Shown here: piece after piece, positions 7,437 through 16,105 of the stretch
Numbering within the stretch: the first letter of the stretch is position 1
Layout: every line of letters begins with the position of its first letter
Origin: UBA1738 sp045538755
GTDB taxonomy: Bacteria > Bacillota > Clostridia > UBA1381
Length of the DNA: 27,475 nucleotides
Assembly: GCA_045538755.1 (NCBI GenBank)
Contig: JAZQEC010000042.1
Span: 1 to 27,475 of the forward strand
Direction: 5' to 3'
Notes under the pieces: model-generated
What the model was told of the DNA's origin: nothing
Database searches by the model: none
Seen by the model: the letters and a program-made list of their open reading frames with translations, nothing else
Position numbers and translations under genes: made by a program

Positions 7437-8345
7437 TCACACCTTTCTGAGCTTATTTAATACTTCTTCAAAATAGTCCGGCAAATCAGCCGAAAATTCC
7501 ATATATTCTCCCGAACTCGGATGAACAAAGCCGATTGTCTTTGCAAATAAAAGCTGACCTTCGGTTTTGATTTTCTCTTTCGAAATTCCATACACCCTGT
7601 CTCCTACCAGACTATGACCGATAGATGACATATGCACTCTTATTTGATGAGTTCGTCCTGTTTCTAAAATACATTCCAGCAGTGTATATGAACTAAAGTT
7701 TTCAAGGACATTGTAGTGCGTTACTGCCTCACGACCACCTACTAAAACTGCCATTTTCTTTCGATCTTTAGGGTGACGACCGATAGGTTTATTGACTGTT
7801 CCGCCCTCTAAAACCCTACCATTCACTAGCGCATAATACTTCCTCGACGCCTTTCGTTCTTTTAGTTGTGCAGAAAGTGCCAAATGTGCTTCATTGTTTT
7901 TTGCCACAACCAAAAGTCCTGCCGTATCCTTGTCAATCCTATGCACAATACCCGGCCGGATTACTCCGTTAATTGCCGACAGATTATCACCTGCATGATA
8001 CAAAAGCGCATTAACAAGCGTTCCATGCGTATTTCCTGCCGCAGGATGAACTACCATTCCCTGAGGTTTATTTACAACTATAACGTCATCGTCTTCATAG
8101 ACAATATCAAGCGGAATATTCTCAGGAAGAAGGTCAAGGCTTTCAGGCTCAGGCACATCAATCTCGATGACATCGCCGTCCTCAGGTTTGTATTTTTTGT
8201 CAACTATCTTGCCGCCCACAGCTACTTTCCCATCACTGCACAGAGTTGCCGCATACGACCTTGAAATATCCTCTGCATTTTCCGCTATATATTTATCAAT
8301 ACGCAGATTATTCGGATTTGATGTCAGAAGTGTTATTTTCTCCAT
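7437..8345 (-). CDS. rluD: RluA/RluD-family 23S rRNA pseudouridine synthase
   Basis: Isomerises specific uridines of 23S rRNA to pseudouridine. The 302-residue protein begins with an S4-like RNA-binding region (about 13-65), followed by the catalytic domain with VVNKPQGMVVHP (90-101) and HRIDKDTAG (135-143), in which D138 is the catalytic aspartate. GRTHQIRVH in the C-terminal part is also typical. It overlaps lspA by 38 bases; lspA next to an RluD-type gene is a classical Gram-positive arrangement (ylyB in Bacillus). Assignment to the exact uridine sites is by similarity only. Confidence 0.93.
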   Translation of the reverse strand: MEKITLLTSNPNNLRIDKYIAENAEDISRSYAATLCSDGKVAVGGKIVDKKYKPEDGDVIEIDVPEPESLDLLPENIPLDIVYEDDDVIVVNKPQGMVVHPAAGNTHGTLVNALLYHAGDNLSAINGVIRPGIVHRIDKDTAGLLVVAKNNEAHLALSAQLKERKASRKYYALVNGRVLEGGTVNKPIGRHPKDRKKMAVLVGGREAVTHYNVLENFSSYTLLECILETGRTHQIRVHMSSIGHSLVGDRVYGISKEKIKTEGQLLFAKTIGFVHPSSGEYMEFSADLPDYFEEVLNKLRKV

Positions 8346-8799
8346 CTTTTACCTCTTCTTTATCAAAAAATAGAATATAAATCACTAAAAGTACAGCTCC
8401 TACGGTTATTGCAATATCCGCAACATTGAAAACAGGGAAATCCATAAATGCCGTCGAAATAAAGTCTACAACAAATCCTCTTACAACCCTGTCAATCGCA
8501 TTTCCTAATGCTCCTGCAAAAAGCAGTGATACAGACAGCTTTAAAAGCTTATGTTTAGGTTTTTTTAAATACCAATAAATCCCTACGCCGATGCAAAAAA
8601 GCACCGATACAATTCCTAAAAGCACTGTACTTTCCGACAAAATACTAAATGCCGCACCCGTATTTTTTACATATACAAAATCAATCACTCCCGGCAAAAA
8701 ATGAACAGAGTCAGTCGCCGAAAGGTTAGTCATCACAATCAGTTTACATATCTGGTCAGCAGCAACTATCACTGCCGCAAGAATTATCCAAAACAGCAT
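8308..8799 (-). CDS. lspA: Lipoprotein signal peptidase (signal peptidase II)
   Basis: Removes signal peptides from lipidated prolipoproteins in the cytoplasmic membrane. The 163-residue protein has four hydrophobic segments (about 3-22, 57-78, 86-104, 126-145). It carries the family motifs NTGAAFS (46-52), GNAIDR (99-104) and FNVADI (124-129); D103 and D128 are the catalytic aspartates. The C-terminal tail (146-163) is charged. TAGGAG lies 7 bases before the ATG. It is the first gene of the lspA-rluD-ddl-murI-DUF1934-ctpA unit, with its own promoter. Confidence 0.97.
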   Translation of the reverse strand: MLFWIILAAVIVAADQICKLIVMTNLSATDSVHFLPGVIDFVYVKNTGAAFSILSESTVLLGIVSVLFCIGVGIYWYLKKPKHKLLKLSVSLLFAGALGNAIDRVVRGFVVDFISTAFMDFPVFNVADIAITVGAVLLVIYILFFDKEEVKDGENNTSDIKSE

Positions 8800-8818
8800 C
8801 TAAACACTCCTATATAAA

Positions 8819-8847
8819 TTTATATTATATTGTATCACAATTTACAA
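8819..8847 (-). promoter_or_regulatory. Promoter of the lspA unit
   Basis: On the minus strand TTGTAA (8842-8847), a 17-base spacer and TATAAA (8819-8824) lie between the ileS terminator and the lspA ribosome binding site. This is the only good sigma-A-like pair in the gap. Confidence 0.5.
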
Positions 8848-8880
8848 AAAAAGAAAAGGCTTTTAAAGCCTTTTCTTTAA
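8846..8880 (-). terminator. Rho-independent terminator after ileS
   Basis: Perfect inverted arms of 14 bases (8850-8863 and 8865-8878; core AAAAGGCTTT) around one base are followed on the minus strand by a run of seven T. The flanking A/T runs would allow function in both directions. It separates ileS from the lspA unit. Confidence 0.85.
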
Positions 8881-8929
8881 ATTTTTTAAATAAACTTTAC
8901 GGAAATATTTGTAATATAATTTCTGTCCG

Positions 8930-11725
8930 TTACTTTGTAAGCTTTCTCACACAGTCAGCACAAATCCCGTCAAAGTCGTCGATTGTTCCAACAGTCTCCG
9001 AACGAACCCAACATCTGCCGCATTTTTCATGCTCGCTTGCCTTTGCACTTATGCTTATTACTTCGCCTACAAATGCATCAGCCGGTACATCGTCTTCAGA
9101 TATTGCCGCTTTTGATGTGATAAATATTTCTGCAAGCTCTTTCTCCATAGATTTTAAAACATCTGCCATTTCGCTGCCGGCTTTTACATAAACCGTAACT
9201 TCTGCATCAAGAGATTTTCCGATAATTTTTTCATTACGCATCGGCTCTAAAGCCTTATTTACATCATTTCTTGCAGCGATAATCAAATCCCACTTTTTAG
9301 CAAGTTCTTGGCTTTCATATTCTGACTTCGGCATTGGAATTTCATTAAGCATTACGCTCATTTCGTCCTCACCTTCAAGGTGCGGCATAAACTTCCAGAT
9401 TTCTTCTGAAGTATATGCAAGAACCGGTGCTAAAAGCTTAACCAAAGCATCTAAAATAATATACATAGCGCTTTGAGCAGAACGTCTTTCCATAGAGTCA
9501 GGCTTTTCTGTGTAAAGTCTTGACTTTAAGACATCAAGGTAGAAGTTACTCATATCAACGATACAGAAATTAAGGATTGCTGAATAGAGTGTGTGGAATT
9601 CATAATCGTCATAAGACTTGATTGTTCTTGCAACAAGCTCATTAAGCTTCAAAAGTGCCCACTTATCAATCTCAAGCATATCAGCGTATGCTACCATATC
9701 TGTATTCGGGTTAAAGTCATTGATATTTGACAGGATATATCGTGCAGTGTTTCTGATTTTTCTGTATCCCTCAGAGAGCTGCTTTAACGAATCCTGACTC
9801 ATTCTCATATCGGTTCTGTAATCAGCAGAAACTACCCATAAACGAAGCACATCTGCACCCCATTTATCTACAATTTCCTGTGGGCTGATACTGTTTCCTT
9901 TTGACTTGGACATCTTTCTGCCTTCGCCGTCCTGAATCATACCGTGAGTTATAACAACCTTATAAGGTGCCTGCTTTTTAACTGCAATACTTGTTAAAAG
10001 TGATGACTGGAACCAACCTCTATATTGGTCATTACCCTCAAGGTAAACATCTGCTGGCCATACAAGGTCATCTCTTTCCTCGCAAACTGCAATATGTGAA
10101 GATCCGGAATCGAACCAAACGTCCATAATATCTTTTTCTTTAGTAAATTCACTGCATCCGCATTCACATTTTGTTCCGGCAGGAATTATATCGTTTGCAT
10201 CAAGTTCCCACCACTTATCAGGGCCTTCCTCACGGAACAGTTTTGCAACAGCTGCGATAGTTTCGCCTGTAATAATTTCCTTTCCGCAATCCTTGCAGTA
10301 GAAAATAGGAATAGGAACACCCCATGTTCTCTGACGTGAAATACACCAATCGCTTCTGTCAACAACCATCGACTTAATTCTGTCCTCGCCCCATTCAGGA
10401 ATCCATTTAACACCTTCGATTGCTGAAACTGCATCGTCCTTTAAAGCATCAACCGATGCAAACCACTGGTCTGCCGCTCTGAAAATAATCGGGTGGTCAC
10501 ATCTCCAGCAGTGCGGATACTGATGGACGATTTCCTGACTTGCCAAAAGCGCTCCGCTTTCCTTTAAGTTAGATAGAATCTTTTCATTTGAGTCTTCATA
10601 GTAAAGTCCTGCAAATTCGCCTGCATCCTCTGTCTGATAGCCCTTAGCATCAACTGGGACAACGATTTCAAGCTGCGGATACTGCTGACAAACAATGTAG
10701 TCTTCAGCACCAAAGCCAGGAGCTGTATGAACACAGCCTGTACCTGCTTCAAGAGTAACATGGTCGCCAACAATCACCAAAGATTCACGGCCCAAAAATG
10801 GATGTTGACAAGTCATAAGTTCAAGCTCGCGTCCCATAAAGGTCTTTACGACTTCATAAGAATTATCAAGGTCGCAAGCTGCAACTACTGTATCTATAAG
10901 TTCTGTCGCAAGGACATATATCTCCCCATTTGCGAATTTTACAAGCGAATATTCAAGGTCAGGATTTAAGCAGACAGCAAGGTTTCCAGGGAGTGTCCAG
11001 GTAGTTGTTGTCCAGATAACAAAATATACGTTTTTAAGTCCTTCAAAAAGCCCCTTATCGTCTTTTACCGCAAATTTTACATATATTGAAGTTGTCTTAT
11101 CCTCTGCGTATTCAATTTCTGCTTCTGCAAGCGCTGTTTCACAGTGCGGACACCAATAAACCGGCTTTAATCCCTTATAGATAAGCCCATTTTTTGCCAT
11201 TTCGCCAAAAACTTCAATCTGCTTTGCAACGAAATCATTTTTAAGTGTTAAATACGGATTATCCCAGTCGCCAATAGCACCCAGACGCTTAAACTGGTCC
11301 TTCTGGTTTTCCACATGAGATTTTGCAAACTCTCGGCAAGCCTGTCTGAACTTTACAGGTCCTGCTGTGTGACGGTTAATGCCAAGCTTTTTAATTGCCT
11401 GCTGCTCAATCGGCAAACCGTGTGTATCCCAGCCAGGAACATAAGGTGCATAAAATCCGCGAAGACTTTTATAACGGACAATAATATCCTTAAGTATTTT
11501 ATTAAGAGCATGACCTAAATGAATGTCACCGTTTGCGTACGGAGGGCCGTCATGCAGAATAAACGGAGTTTTTCCTTTATTCTTCTCCTTCAATCTTTTA
11601 TACAAATCAATTTCGTCCCAGTATTTTAAAGTTTCCGGTTCTCTTTGAGGAAGGTTTCCTCTCATAGGGAAATCGGTCGCCGGAAGGTTAACCGATTTTG
11701 TATAGTCCTTACAATTCTCGCACAT
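8930..11725 (-). CDS. ileS: Isoleucyl-tRNA synthetase
   Basis: Charges tRNA-Ile. The 931-residue class I synthetase has the HIGH-type motif HLGH (69-72, in GDIHLGHALNK), PGWDTHGLP (97-105), the editing domain around 210-400 and KMSKS at 604-608. It has zinc-type cysteine pairs CPHC (192-195) and CGRCW...CADC near the C terminus. The length and C-terminal zinc finger fit the usual bacterial type. AAAGGA lies 8 bases before the ATG. The gene follows the divIVA terminator and has its own terminator, so it is probably a single-gene transcript. The 125-base upstream gap is too short for a complete T-box leader with antiterminator, and I see none of its conserved motifs. Confidence 0.98.
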   Translation of the reverse strand: MCENCKDYTKSVNLPATDFPMRGNLPQREPETLKYWDEIDLYKRLKEKNKGKTPFILHDGPPYANGDIHLGHALNKILKDIIVRYKSLRGFYAPYVPGWDTHGLPIEQQAIKKLGINRHTAGPVKFRQACREFAKSHVENQKDQFKRLGAIGDWDNPYLTLKNDFVAKQIEVFGEMAKNGLIYKGLKPVYWCPHCETALAEAEIEYAEDKTTSIYVKFAVKDDKGLFEGLKNVYFVIWTTTTWTLPGNLAVCLNPDLEYSLVKFANGEIYVLATELIDTVVAACDLDNSYEVVKTFMGRELELMTCQHPFLGRESLVIVGDHVTLEAGTGCVHTAPGFGAEDYIVCQQYPQLEIVVPVDAKGYQTEDAGEFAGLYYEDSNEKILSNLKESGALLASQEIVHQYPHCWRCDHPIIFRAADQWFASVDALKDDAVSAIEGVKWIPEWGEDRIKSMVVDRSDWCISRQRTWGVPIPIFYCKDCGKEIITGETIAAVAKLFREEGPDKWWELDANDIIPAGTKCECGCSEFTKEKDIMDVWFDSGSSHIAVCEERDDLVWPADVYLEGNDQYRGWFQSSLLTSIAVKKQAPYKVVITHGMIQDGEGRKMSKSKGNSISPQEIVDKWGADVLRLWVVSADYRTDMRMSQDSLKQLSEGYRKIRNTARYILSNINDFNPNTDMVAYADMLEIDKWALLKLNELVARTIKSYDDYEFHTLYSAILNFCIVDMSNFYLDVLKSRLYTEKPDSMERRSAQSAMYIILDALVKLLAPVLAYTSEEIWKFMPHLEGEDEMSVMLNEIPMPKSEYESQELAKKWDLIIAARNDVNKALEPMRNEKIIGKSLDAEVTVYVKAGSEMADVLKSMEKELAEIFITSKAAISEDDVPADAFVGEVISISAKASEHEKCGRCWVRSETVGTIDDFDGICADCVRKLTK

Positions 11726-11850
11726 ATTCTTTATCCTTTCTATAACGGCTTTTTTAAATGTTTCTAAAATAGCACGTACTTAATTTATAGCCGATTTTAT
11801 TTTTTGTTATTAAATAAAAATCAGGGATAACATAAGCTATCCCTATTATT
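11726..11850 (-). other. Gap between divIVA and ileS
   Basis: Apart from the divIVA terminator this A/T-rich gap must hold the ileS promoter. A TATAAA sits in CGGCTATAAATT, but I find no convincing -35 at the right distance. A weak long-range pairing of CGGCT with AGCCG is possible in the leader; no T-box elements are visible. Confidence 0.3.
11815..11844 (-). terminator. Rho-independent terminator after divIVA
   Basis: The 7-bp stem AGGGATA (11838-11844, minus strand) / TATCCCT (11823-11829) with an eight-base loop is followed by GATTTTTATTT. It starts 6 bases after the divIVA stop codon. Confidence 0.75.
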
Positions 11851-12291
11851 TTACTCCAATTTGTCCAACATTTCAAGTAGTGCAGAGCAAATTCCTTTAA
11901 TTCTTGTCTTATACCCCGAAACTTCTACCTGAACACTAGCCAGTTCATTTTTCTTTGCCTGAATATCCTGATCAAGCTGGCGATACATATTTTCTGACTT
12001 GGACTGTGCTTCATTTACGATAACATTCGCTTTTTCAGCTGCGCTTTTCTTTATATCCTCTGCCGCTGTCTGTGCAAGCACGATTGACTGCTGGAGAGTA
12101 GCTTCCATGGCATGATACTGTTCAACTGATTTATTTAGCTGTCGTATTTGATCTTTGAGTTCTGCGTTTTCCTTATACAGTTTTTCGTAGTCTTTGCCTA
12201 CCAAGTCTAGAAAATCATCAACCTCGTCTGCGTTATAGCCTCTTAGCTTTACTTCAAAATCCTGTCTTTGAATATCGATTGGTGTTAACAT
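11851..12291 (-). CDS. divIVA: DivIVA-family cell-division/polarity protein
   Basis: DivIVA proteins sense negative membrane curvature at septa and poles and recruit division or wall-growth factors. The product of 146 residues has the conserved lipid-binding N terminus MLTPIDIQRQDFEVKLRGYN, then YNADEVDDFL, followed by a long heptad-rich coiled coil (about 30-140). I choose the ATG at 12291 because AGGAG lies 10 bases upstream; a GTG at 12300 would abut the same site. Its place directly after ylmH in the sepF cluster is the standard Gram-positive arrangement. Confidence 0.95.
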   Translation of the reverse strand: MLTPIDIQRQDFEVKLRGYNADEVDDFLDLVGKDYEKLYKENAELKDQIRQLNKSVEQYHAMEATLQQSIVLAQTAAEDIKKSAAEKANVIVNEAQSKSENMYRQLDQDIQAKKNELASVQVEVSGYKTRIKGICSALLEMLDKLE

Positions 12292-12304
12292 AATTTTCAC
12301 TCTC

Positions 12305-13039
12305 CTAAATATATTTCTTTAACGTGATATGCACTCTGTCACTTCTCGTTTTGTTACCTATATTAAAAACTTCTGTCCTTCCAAAGCCTCTTACAGATAA
12401 TAAATCGCTTTCTGATAACATAAAATCTGTTTGCCGTTTTTCTATGTGATTTACCATCACCTTACCTGACAATATCGTTTCTTTTGCATCATTTCTGCTT
12501 AGCTTAAGCATTGATGCTATAACTGCATCTAACCTCAATGATGCTGAAACAGTTTCGATAAGCTCAAACTGTTTTTCTGGCACGCTTACTTCATCAAAAT
12601 CACAAATTCTGATTTCAACTCCGCAGCCCGCAATTTTTCTAATTCCATCTTTTATAAATTCTGCAATATCTTCGCAGACAAATACATAGGTTATCTCTTT
12701 ACCTACCAGAATATCGCCGATTTTATTCCGTTCAATTCCGAGTGATAAGATTGTTCCAAGATAATGCCTGTGACTTAATTCTTTTTCATACTTTTTTGTA
12801 AATTCTAATACTTTTATAGGGAAATCTCTATAAGAAGGCTCATACCAGTCCGGGAATACGCCAAGCATACATCGTTCTGAAGACTCGTATCCGCCAAAAA
12901 GCATTCCGCCTAAGATGCCTTCTTTTTTCAGGAGTGCCTGTTCATTTTCGTCTAAAAACTTCGAAAACCTTGGTGAATGATATTTTTCTGAAAGCTTGAA
13001 TATATCCTGAATTTTCTTTATGAAAATATCATCAGCCAT
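12305..13039 (-). CDS. ylmH: YlmH-family S4-domain RNA-binding protein
   Basis: A 244-residue YlmH homologue. The N-terminal two thirds form the YlmH-specific region (LGGMLFGGYESSERCMLG, 43-60; FPIKVLEF, 73-80; SHRHYLGTILSLGIER, 89-104). An S4 RNA-binding domain follows (about 167-230, with SLRLDAVIA and VRGFGR). YlmH has been linked to rescue of stalled ribosomes in Gram-positive bacteria. AGGAG lies 6 bases before the ATG. It lies between sepF and divIVA; the yggT gene that usually precedes it is missing. Confidence 0.93.
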   Translation of the reverse strand: MADDIFIKKIQDIFKLSEKYHSPRFSKFLDENEQALLKKEGILGGMLFGGYESSERCMLGVFPDWYEPSYRDFPIKVLEFTKKYEKELSHRHYLGTILSLGIERNKIGDILVGKEITYVFVCEDIAEFIKDGIRKIAGCGVEIRICDFDEVSVPEKQFELIETVSASLRLDAVIASMLKLSRNDAKETILSGKVMVNHIEKRQTDFMLSESDLLSVRGFGRTEVFNIGNKTRSDRVHITLKKYI

Positions 13040-13060
13040 AACAATCTCCTAAATGACAAT

Positions 13061-13081
13061 AAGGCGGAGAGCCTCCGCCTT
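13061..13081 (-). other. GC-rich hairpin between sepF and ylmH
   Basis: Perfect 9-bp arms (AAGGCGGAG/CTCCGCCTT; 13061-13069 and 13073-13081) enclose a three-base loop. The stem is much more GC-rich than its surroundings. On the minus strand it is followed by ATTGTCATTT, not a true T-tract, so it is a poor terminator. It may act as an attenuator, processing site or 3'-end stabiliser within the operon. Confidence 0.6.
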
Positions 13082-13092
13082 ACCATATCGTA

Positions 13093-13539
13093 TTATTTAA
13101 ACATACTCCAGTCAAAGCCGGCGCCCGATTTATCCTTTAAAAACTCACCTGAAATATCATAAGATGACGGTGTGGCAATAAATATTCCGCCTGAAACCTT
13201 TTGAATATCTCCGTTTAATCCGTAAACAGTACCTGCAATAAAGTCTACAACTCTTCTTGCTTCTTCAGGATCAAGACCGCCAACGTCAATGATAACAGGA
13301 CGTCTTTGCTTAATCTGGTCTGCAACCTCTGTTGAATTATTAAAGCATTTTGGCTTTAATACAACAATTCTCGGCTGGTTTGCCTGTCTGTCAAGAGCAA
13401 CTACCTTGTTGCGTTTGAACAGCGTTGGACGTTCTTCATATCTGTCCTCTACTTCTTCCTCTTCCATTTCGATATCTTCTTCATATTCATCAATATCGCC
13501 GAAACCTACAAAATCTTTAACAGCATCTACAAATCCCAT
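13093..13539 (-). CDS. sepF: SepF, FtsZ-binding cell-division protein
   Basis: SepF rings bundle FtsZ polymers and tie them to the membrane through an N-terminal amphipathic helix. The chosen start, ATG at 13539, gives 148 residues beginning MGFVDAVKDFVGF, the expected amphipathic helix, with GGGAGG upstream. An in-frame extension to 13611 would run into yggS and is unlikely. An acidic linker (17-33) follows. The core (about 55-135) has PRIVVLKPK, RRPVIIDVGGLDPEEARR and the FIAGTVYGLNGDIQKVSGG segment. Confidence 0.95.
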   Translation of the reverse strand: MGFVDAVKDFVGFGDIDEYEEDIEMEEEEVEDRYEERPTLFKRNKVVALDRQANQPRIVVLKPKCFNNSTEVADQIKQRRPVIIDVGGLDPEEARRVVDFIAGTVYGLNGDIQKVSGGIFIATPSSYDISGEFLKDKSGAGFDWSMFK

Positions 13540-13561
13540 GAAATCTTCCTCCCAGACATTT

Positions 13562-14266
13562 TTAATTTTGTTTAGAGTAATCCCTTTGTCCGAATATTGC
13601 AGTTCCCACACGAACCATATTCGAACCTTCTTCTATGGCTGTTTCAAAATCTCCGCTCATTCCCATAGACAGAAATTTCATAGTAATATTATCATATTTA
13701 TTATGTGATATGTCAATAAATTTACCATTTATGTCACGAAAATGTAATCTATTAGAAAACTCGTTGTCAAATTTCGCCAGAATTGTCATCAAACCGCAAA
13801 CTTTCACGTGTTTTAGACATTTTGCGTGTTCAAGCATTTCATCAAGTTCTGACTCATTAATGCCGAATTTTGTCTCTTCTCCGGTAATATTTACCTGAAT
13901 GAGAATTTTGATTTGGTCAACACCTTTTTTTTCTGCCTGACGTTCAATCTCATCCATAAGCTTTATCGAATCGACAGAGTGTATCATATATACTTTATCT
14001 ATTATATACTTAACCTTATTTGTCTGCAAATGTCCGATAAGGTGCCAGCGTACAGGCTTAACATAATCATATTTTTCCATGATTTCCTGTACCTTATTCT
14101 CGCCTATATCAGTCACACCGCAGTCAATCGCTTGATTTATTGCCTCCACAGGGTGCGTTTTTGTTACAGCTATCAAGGTAATATCGTCTTCACTTCTGCC
14201 GCTCTTTTGTGCTGCAATCCTGATTTTTTCCCGCACCTCATTTAAATTTTCTTCTATATAAGACAT
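13562..14266 (-). CDS. yggS: YggS/YlmE-type PLP-binding homeostasis protein
   Basis: Binds pyridoxal 5'-phosphate and buffers its level; it has no known catalytic reaction. The 234-residue fold-type III protein has the PLP lysine K36 in LIAVTKTHPVE, IGENKVQEI (55-63), RWHLIGHLQTNK (73-84) and the C-terminal phosphate-binding motif MSMG-like stretch LSMGMSGDFETAIEEGS with VRVGTAIFG. AGGAG lies 7 bases before the ATG, which overlaps the stop codon of the adaptor gene by one base. It is upstream of sepF as in most Bacillota. Confidence 0.95.
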   Translation of the reverse strand: MSYIEENLNEVREKIRIAAQKSGRSEDDITLIAVTKTHPVEAINQAIDCGVTDIGENKVQEIMEKYDYVKPVRWHLIGHLQTNKVKYIIDKVYMIHSVDSIKLMDEIERQAEKKGVDQIKILIQVNITGEETKFGINESELDEMLEHAKCLKHVKVCGLMTILAKFDNEFSNRLHFRDINGKFIDISHNKYDNITMKFLSMGMSGDFETAIEEGSNMVRVGTAIFGQRDYSKQN

Positions 14267-15453
14267 TATTTTTCTCCTAACACAATACTGTCATATTCTC
14301 TAAGCATATTCTGTGTGCCCGAAACAGGTGAAATAATTACCGTTTCGCCTGCAATATCAGTATATATTACATTACAAGGCTTAAATATCTGCACACCTGC
14401 ATTTTTTACTAAAACGCCCTTTTCGCCATCTTGCACATGAAGTGCCGAAACAGGAATACGATAACCCTCATAGCTTTCTAAAATAAGCTCAATTTTAGAA
14501 AATCTTAAAGAAAATGCACCTTCTTTATATTGCTCACATTTTACAACAACTACATTTTTATCTGTACCGCTATCCTCTTGCGAGACATATTCCACAGTTG
14601 CATCTGCTTCAATTCCCGGAAGCTCATCAAACCTCATTTTGACTTTTCTTCCTGTTTTTAAATCAGCGGCGGTTTCTTTGTCCACAGTCATCATCACATA
14701 CCATATATGATTATTTACAACTTTGCATACCGGATGACCTGAACTTGTAGTTGTTTTATATTCCTTAACCGCATCACCTATGCTCTCATAATCCGCAATT
14801 TTATACGCCATAACACTTTTAGGCGTTAAAATACTTTCAAGCGAGTCAACATTTTTCGAAAAAACTCCTGACATTTGTGCATAAATGTCATTCTTAAAGC
14901 TTCTAAGACTTCCTTCAAGCTCATTCTTCTTTCTTAAAAGTCCCTCCAAGCTATTAGATGATGCACTTTGAACAGTTCCTGTAATTATTGAATTTATTTG
15001 TGCCTTATATTCCGCAATCTTTTCAATCTTATGGTTTGCTTTTGCTTTTATTATATTATTTTTTATATTTTCAATATTTTCTTCACTATTTGCGCCGCCT
15101 GCCATATACGAGGCGTCGCCTGCCGAATTTTGAATTTCGGCAATCTTATTGTTTATATTGTTGAGCTCGACAAGAGTGGATTCTGAAACCGCTCCTGTAT
15201 AAACAGTTGATAGTGCCCTGTTTTTTCCAACTCTCGTTCCTTCCTGAACATAATGATAAACCGTACCGGAAACAGGCGCATTATACACCTGTTCTGAGCG
15301 AACAATATACCCTTTAGTTTCTATTTTATTTTCATAAACCTCCGAAATTGCAGTTTGTGTATCAACAGGATTTTGAACATATCTAATCCCGTAAAACACA
15401 CAAAAGCAAATAACTCCTATAAGAATAAAGGAAATACTTTTCTTCATTATCAT
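14266..15453 (-). CDS. HlyD-like membrane-anchored adaptor protein of the yggS-sepF cluster
   Basis: The product of about 395 residues begins MIMKKS and has one N-terminal membrane segment (ISFILIGVICFCVFYGI), so nearly all of it lies outside the membrane. YNAPVSGTVYHYVQEGTRVG is a lipoyl/biotinyl-like half motif, followed by helices with coiled-coil character (LNNINNKIAEIQN and a later KKNELEGSLRSF) and a beta-rich C-terminal part. This is the layout of HlyD/MFP adaptors, but no ABC or RND transporter gene is adjacent. I prefer the ATG at 15453 (AGAAAGA 6 bases upstream); a GTG at 15477 or ATG at 15447 are alternatives. Its link to yggS and sepF suggests an envelope or division role; the function is unknown. 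Confidence 0.8.
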   Translation of the reverse strand: MIMKKSISFILIGVICFCVFYGIRYVQNPVDTQTAISEVYENKIETKGYIVRSEQVYNAPVSGTVYHYVQEGTRVGKNRALSTVYTGAVSESTLVELNNINNKIAEIQNSAGDASYMAGGANSEENIENIKNNIIKAKANHKIEKIAEYKAQINSIITGTVQSASSNSLEGLLRKKNELEGSLRSFKNDIYAQMSGVFSKNVDSLESILTPKSVMAYKIADYESIGDAVKEYKTTTSSGHPVCKVVNNHIWYVMMTVDKETAADLKTGRKVKMRFDELPGIEADATVEYVSQEDSGTDKNVVVVKCEQYKEGAFSLRFSKIELILESYEGYRIPVSALHVQDGEKGVLVKNAGVQIFKPCNVIYTDIAGETVIISPVSGTQNMLREYDSIVLGEK

Positions 15454-15483
15454 ACCACGTCTTTCTGTGCACAGCACACGAAT

Positions 15484-16089
15484 TTATATTTCCACATCTC
15501 CTGCACGCATAAGCTCAATCATATCCCATACCGTGCATTTCCCTTCATCTGTCTTTATAGAAAACGGTACTAAAATATCGTCTTCGTAAAGATCAAGCTC
15601 CTTGTCAATCATTTCAAGATTACTCTCAAGCTCACGTTTTGACAGCTTATCTGTTTTTGTTGCTATTACAATTACTCCTTCGTCAGGTTGAGCCGCACGA
15701 ATCCAGTCCAGCATCATCTTGTCATCGTCTGTCGGTGCATGACGTGAATCCACCAAAAGCATAACTTTTCTTAACGTATTTCTTCTGTAAAGGTAGTCAT
15801 CAATCATATTGCCCCAGCTTTCAATATCGGTTTTTGACCGCTTTGCATAGCCATAGCCTGGCAGGTCTACAAGGTAAATTGTGTCATCAATATTGTAAAA
15901 GTTAATTGTTATTGTTTTTCCCGGTGTAGAACTTACTCTTGCTAAGGATTTTCTGTTCAAAAGCTTATTTACCATTGATGATTTGCCTACATTGGAACGT
16001 CCTACAAAGGCAAATTCAGGATAACCTGTTTTGGGGTATTGTTCTTTTTTTACTGCCGAAACGGCAATGTCTGCATTGTGTAAATTCAT
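15484..16089 (-). CDS. engB: Ribosome-biogenesis GTPase YsxC/EngB
   Basis: A 201-residue TRAFAC-class GTPase needed for late assembly of the 50S subunit. The nucleotide-binding motifs are all present: G1 GRSNVGKSS (30-38), the G2 threonine region SSTPGKT (53-59), G3 DLPGYG (75-80) and G4 TKTD (144-147). GAGGTG lies 5 bases before the ATG. It directly follows lon, as in Bacillus, and shares its transcript. Confidence 0.97.
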   Translation of the reverse strand: MNLHNADIAVSAVKKEQYPKTGYPEFAFVGRSNVGKSSMVNKLLNRKSLARVSSTPGKTITINFYNIDDTIYLVDLPGYGYAKRSKTDIESWGNMIDDYLYRRNTLRKVMLLVDSRHAPTDDDKMMLDWIRAAQPDEGVIVIATKTDKLSKRELESNLEMIDKELDLYEDDILVPFSIKTDEGKCTVWDMIELMRAGDVEI

Positions 16090-16105
16090 AACCGCACCTC
16101 ACTTT

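Noticed and set aside
11726..11850. A T-box riboswitch upstream of ileS.
   Set aside because: The gap is only 125 bases, part of it is the divIVA terminator, and no T-box sequence or antiterminator pair was seen.
13061..13081. The sepF-ylmH hairpin as a standard rho-independent terminator.
   Set aside because: The stem is strong but no T-run follows it, and ylmH begins shortly after with a normal ribosome binding site.
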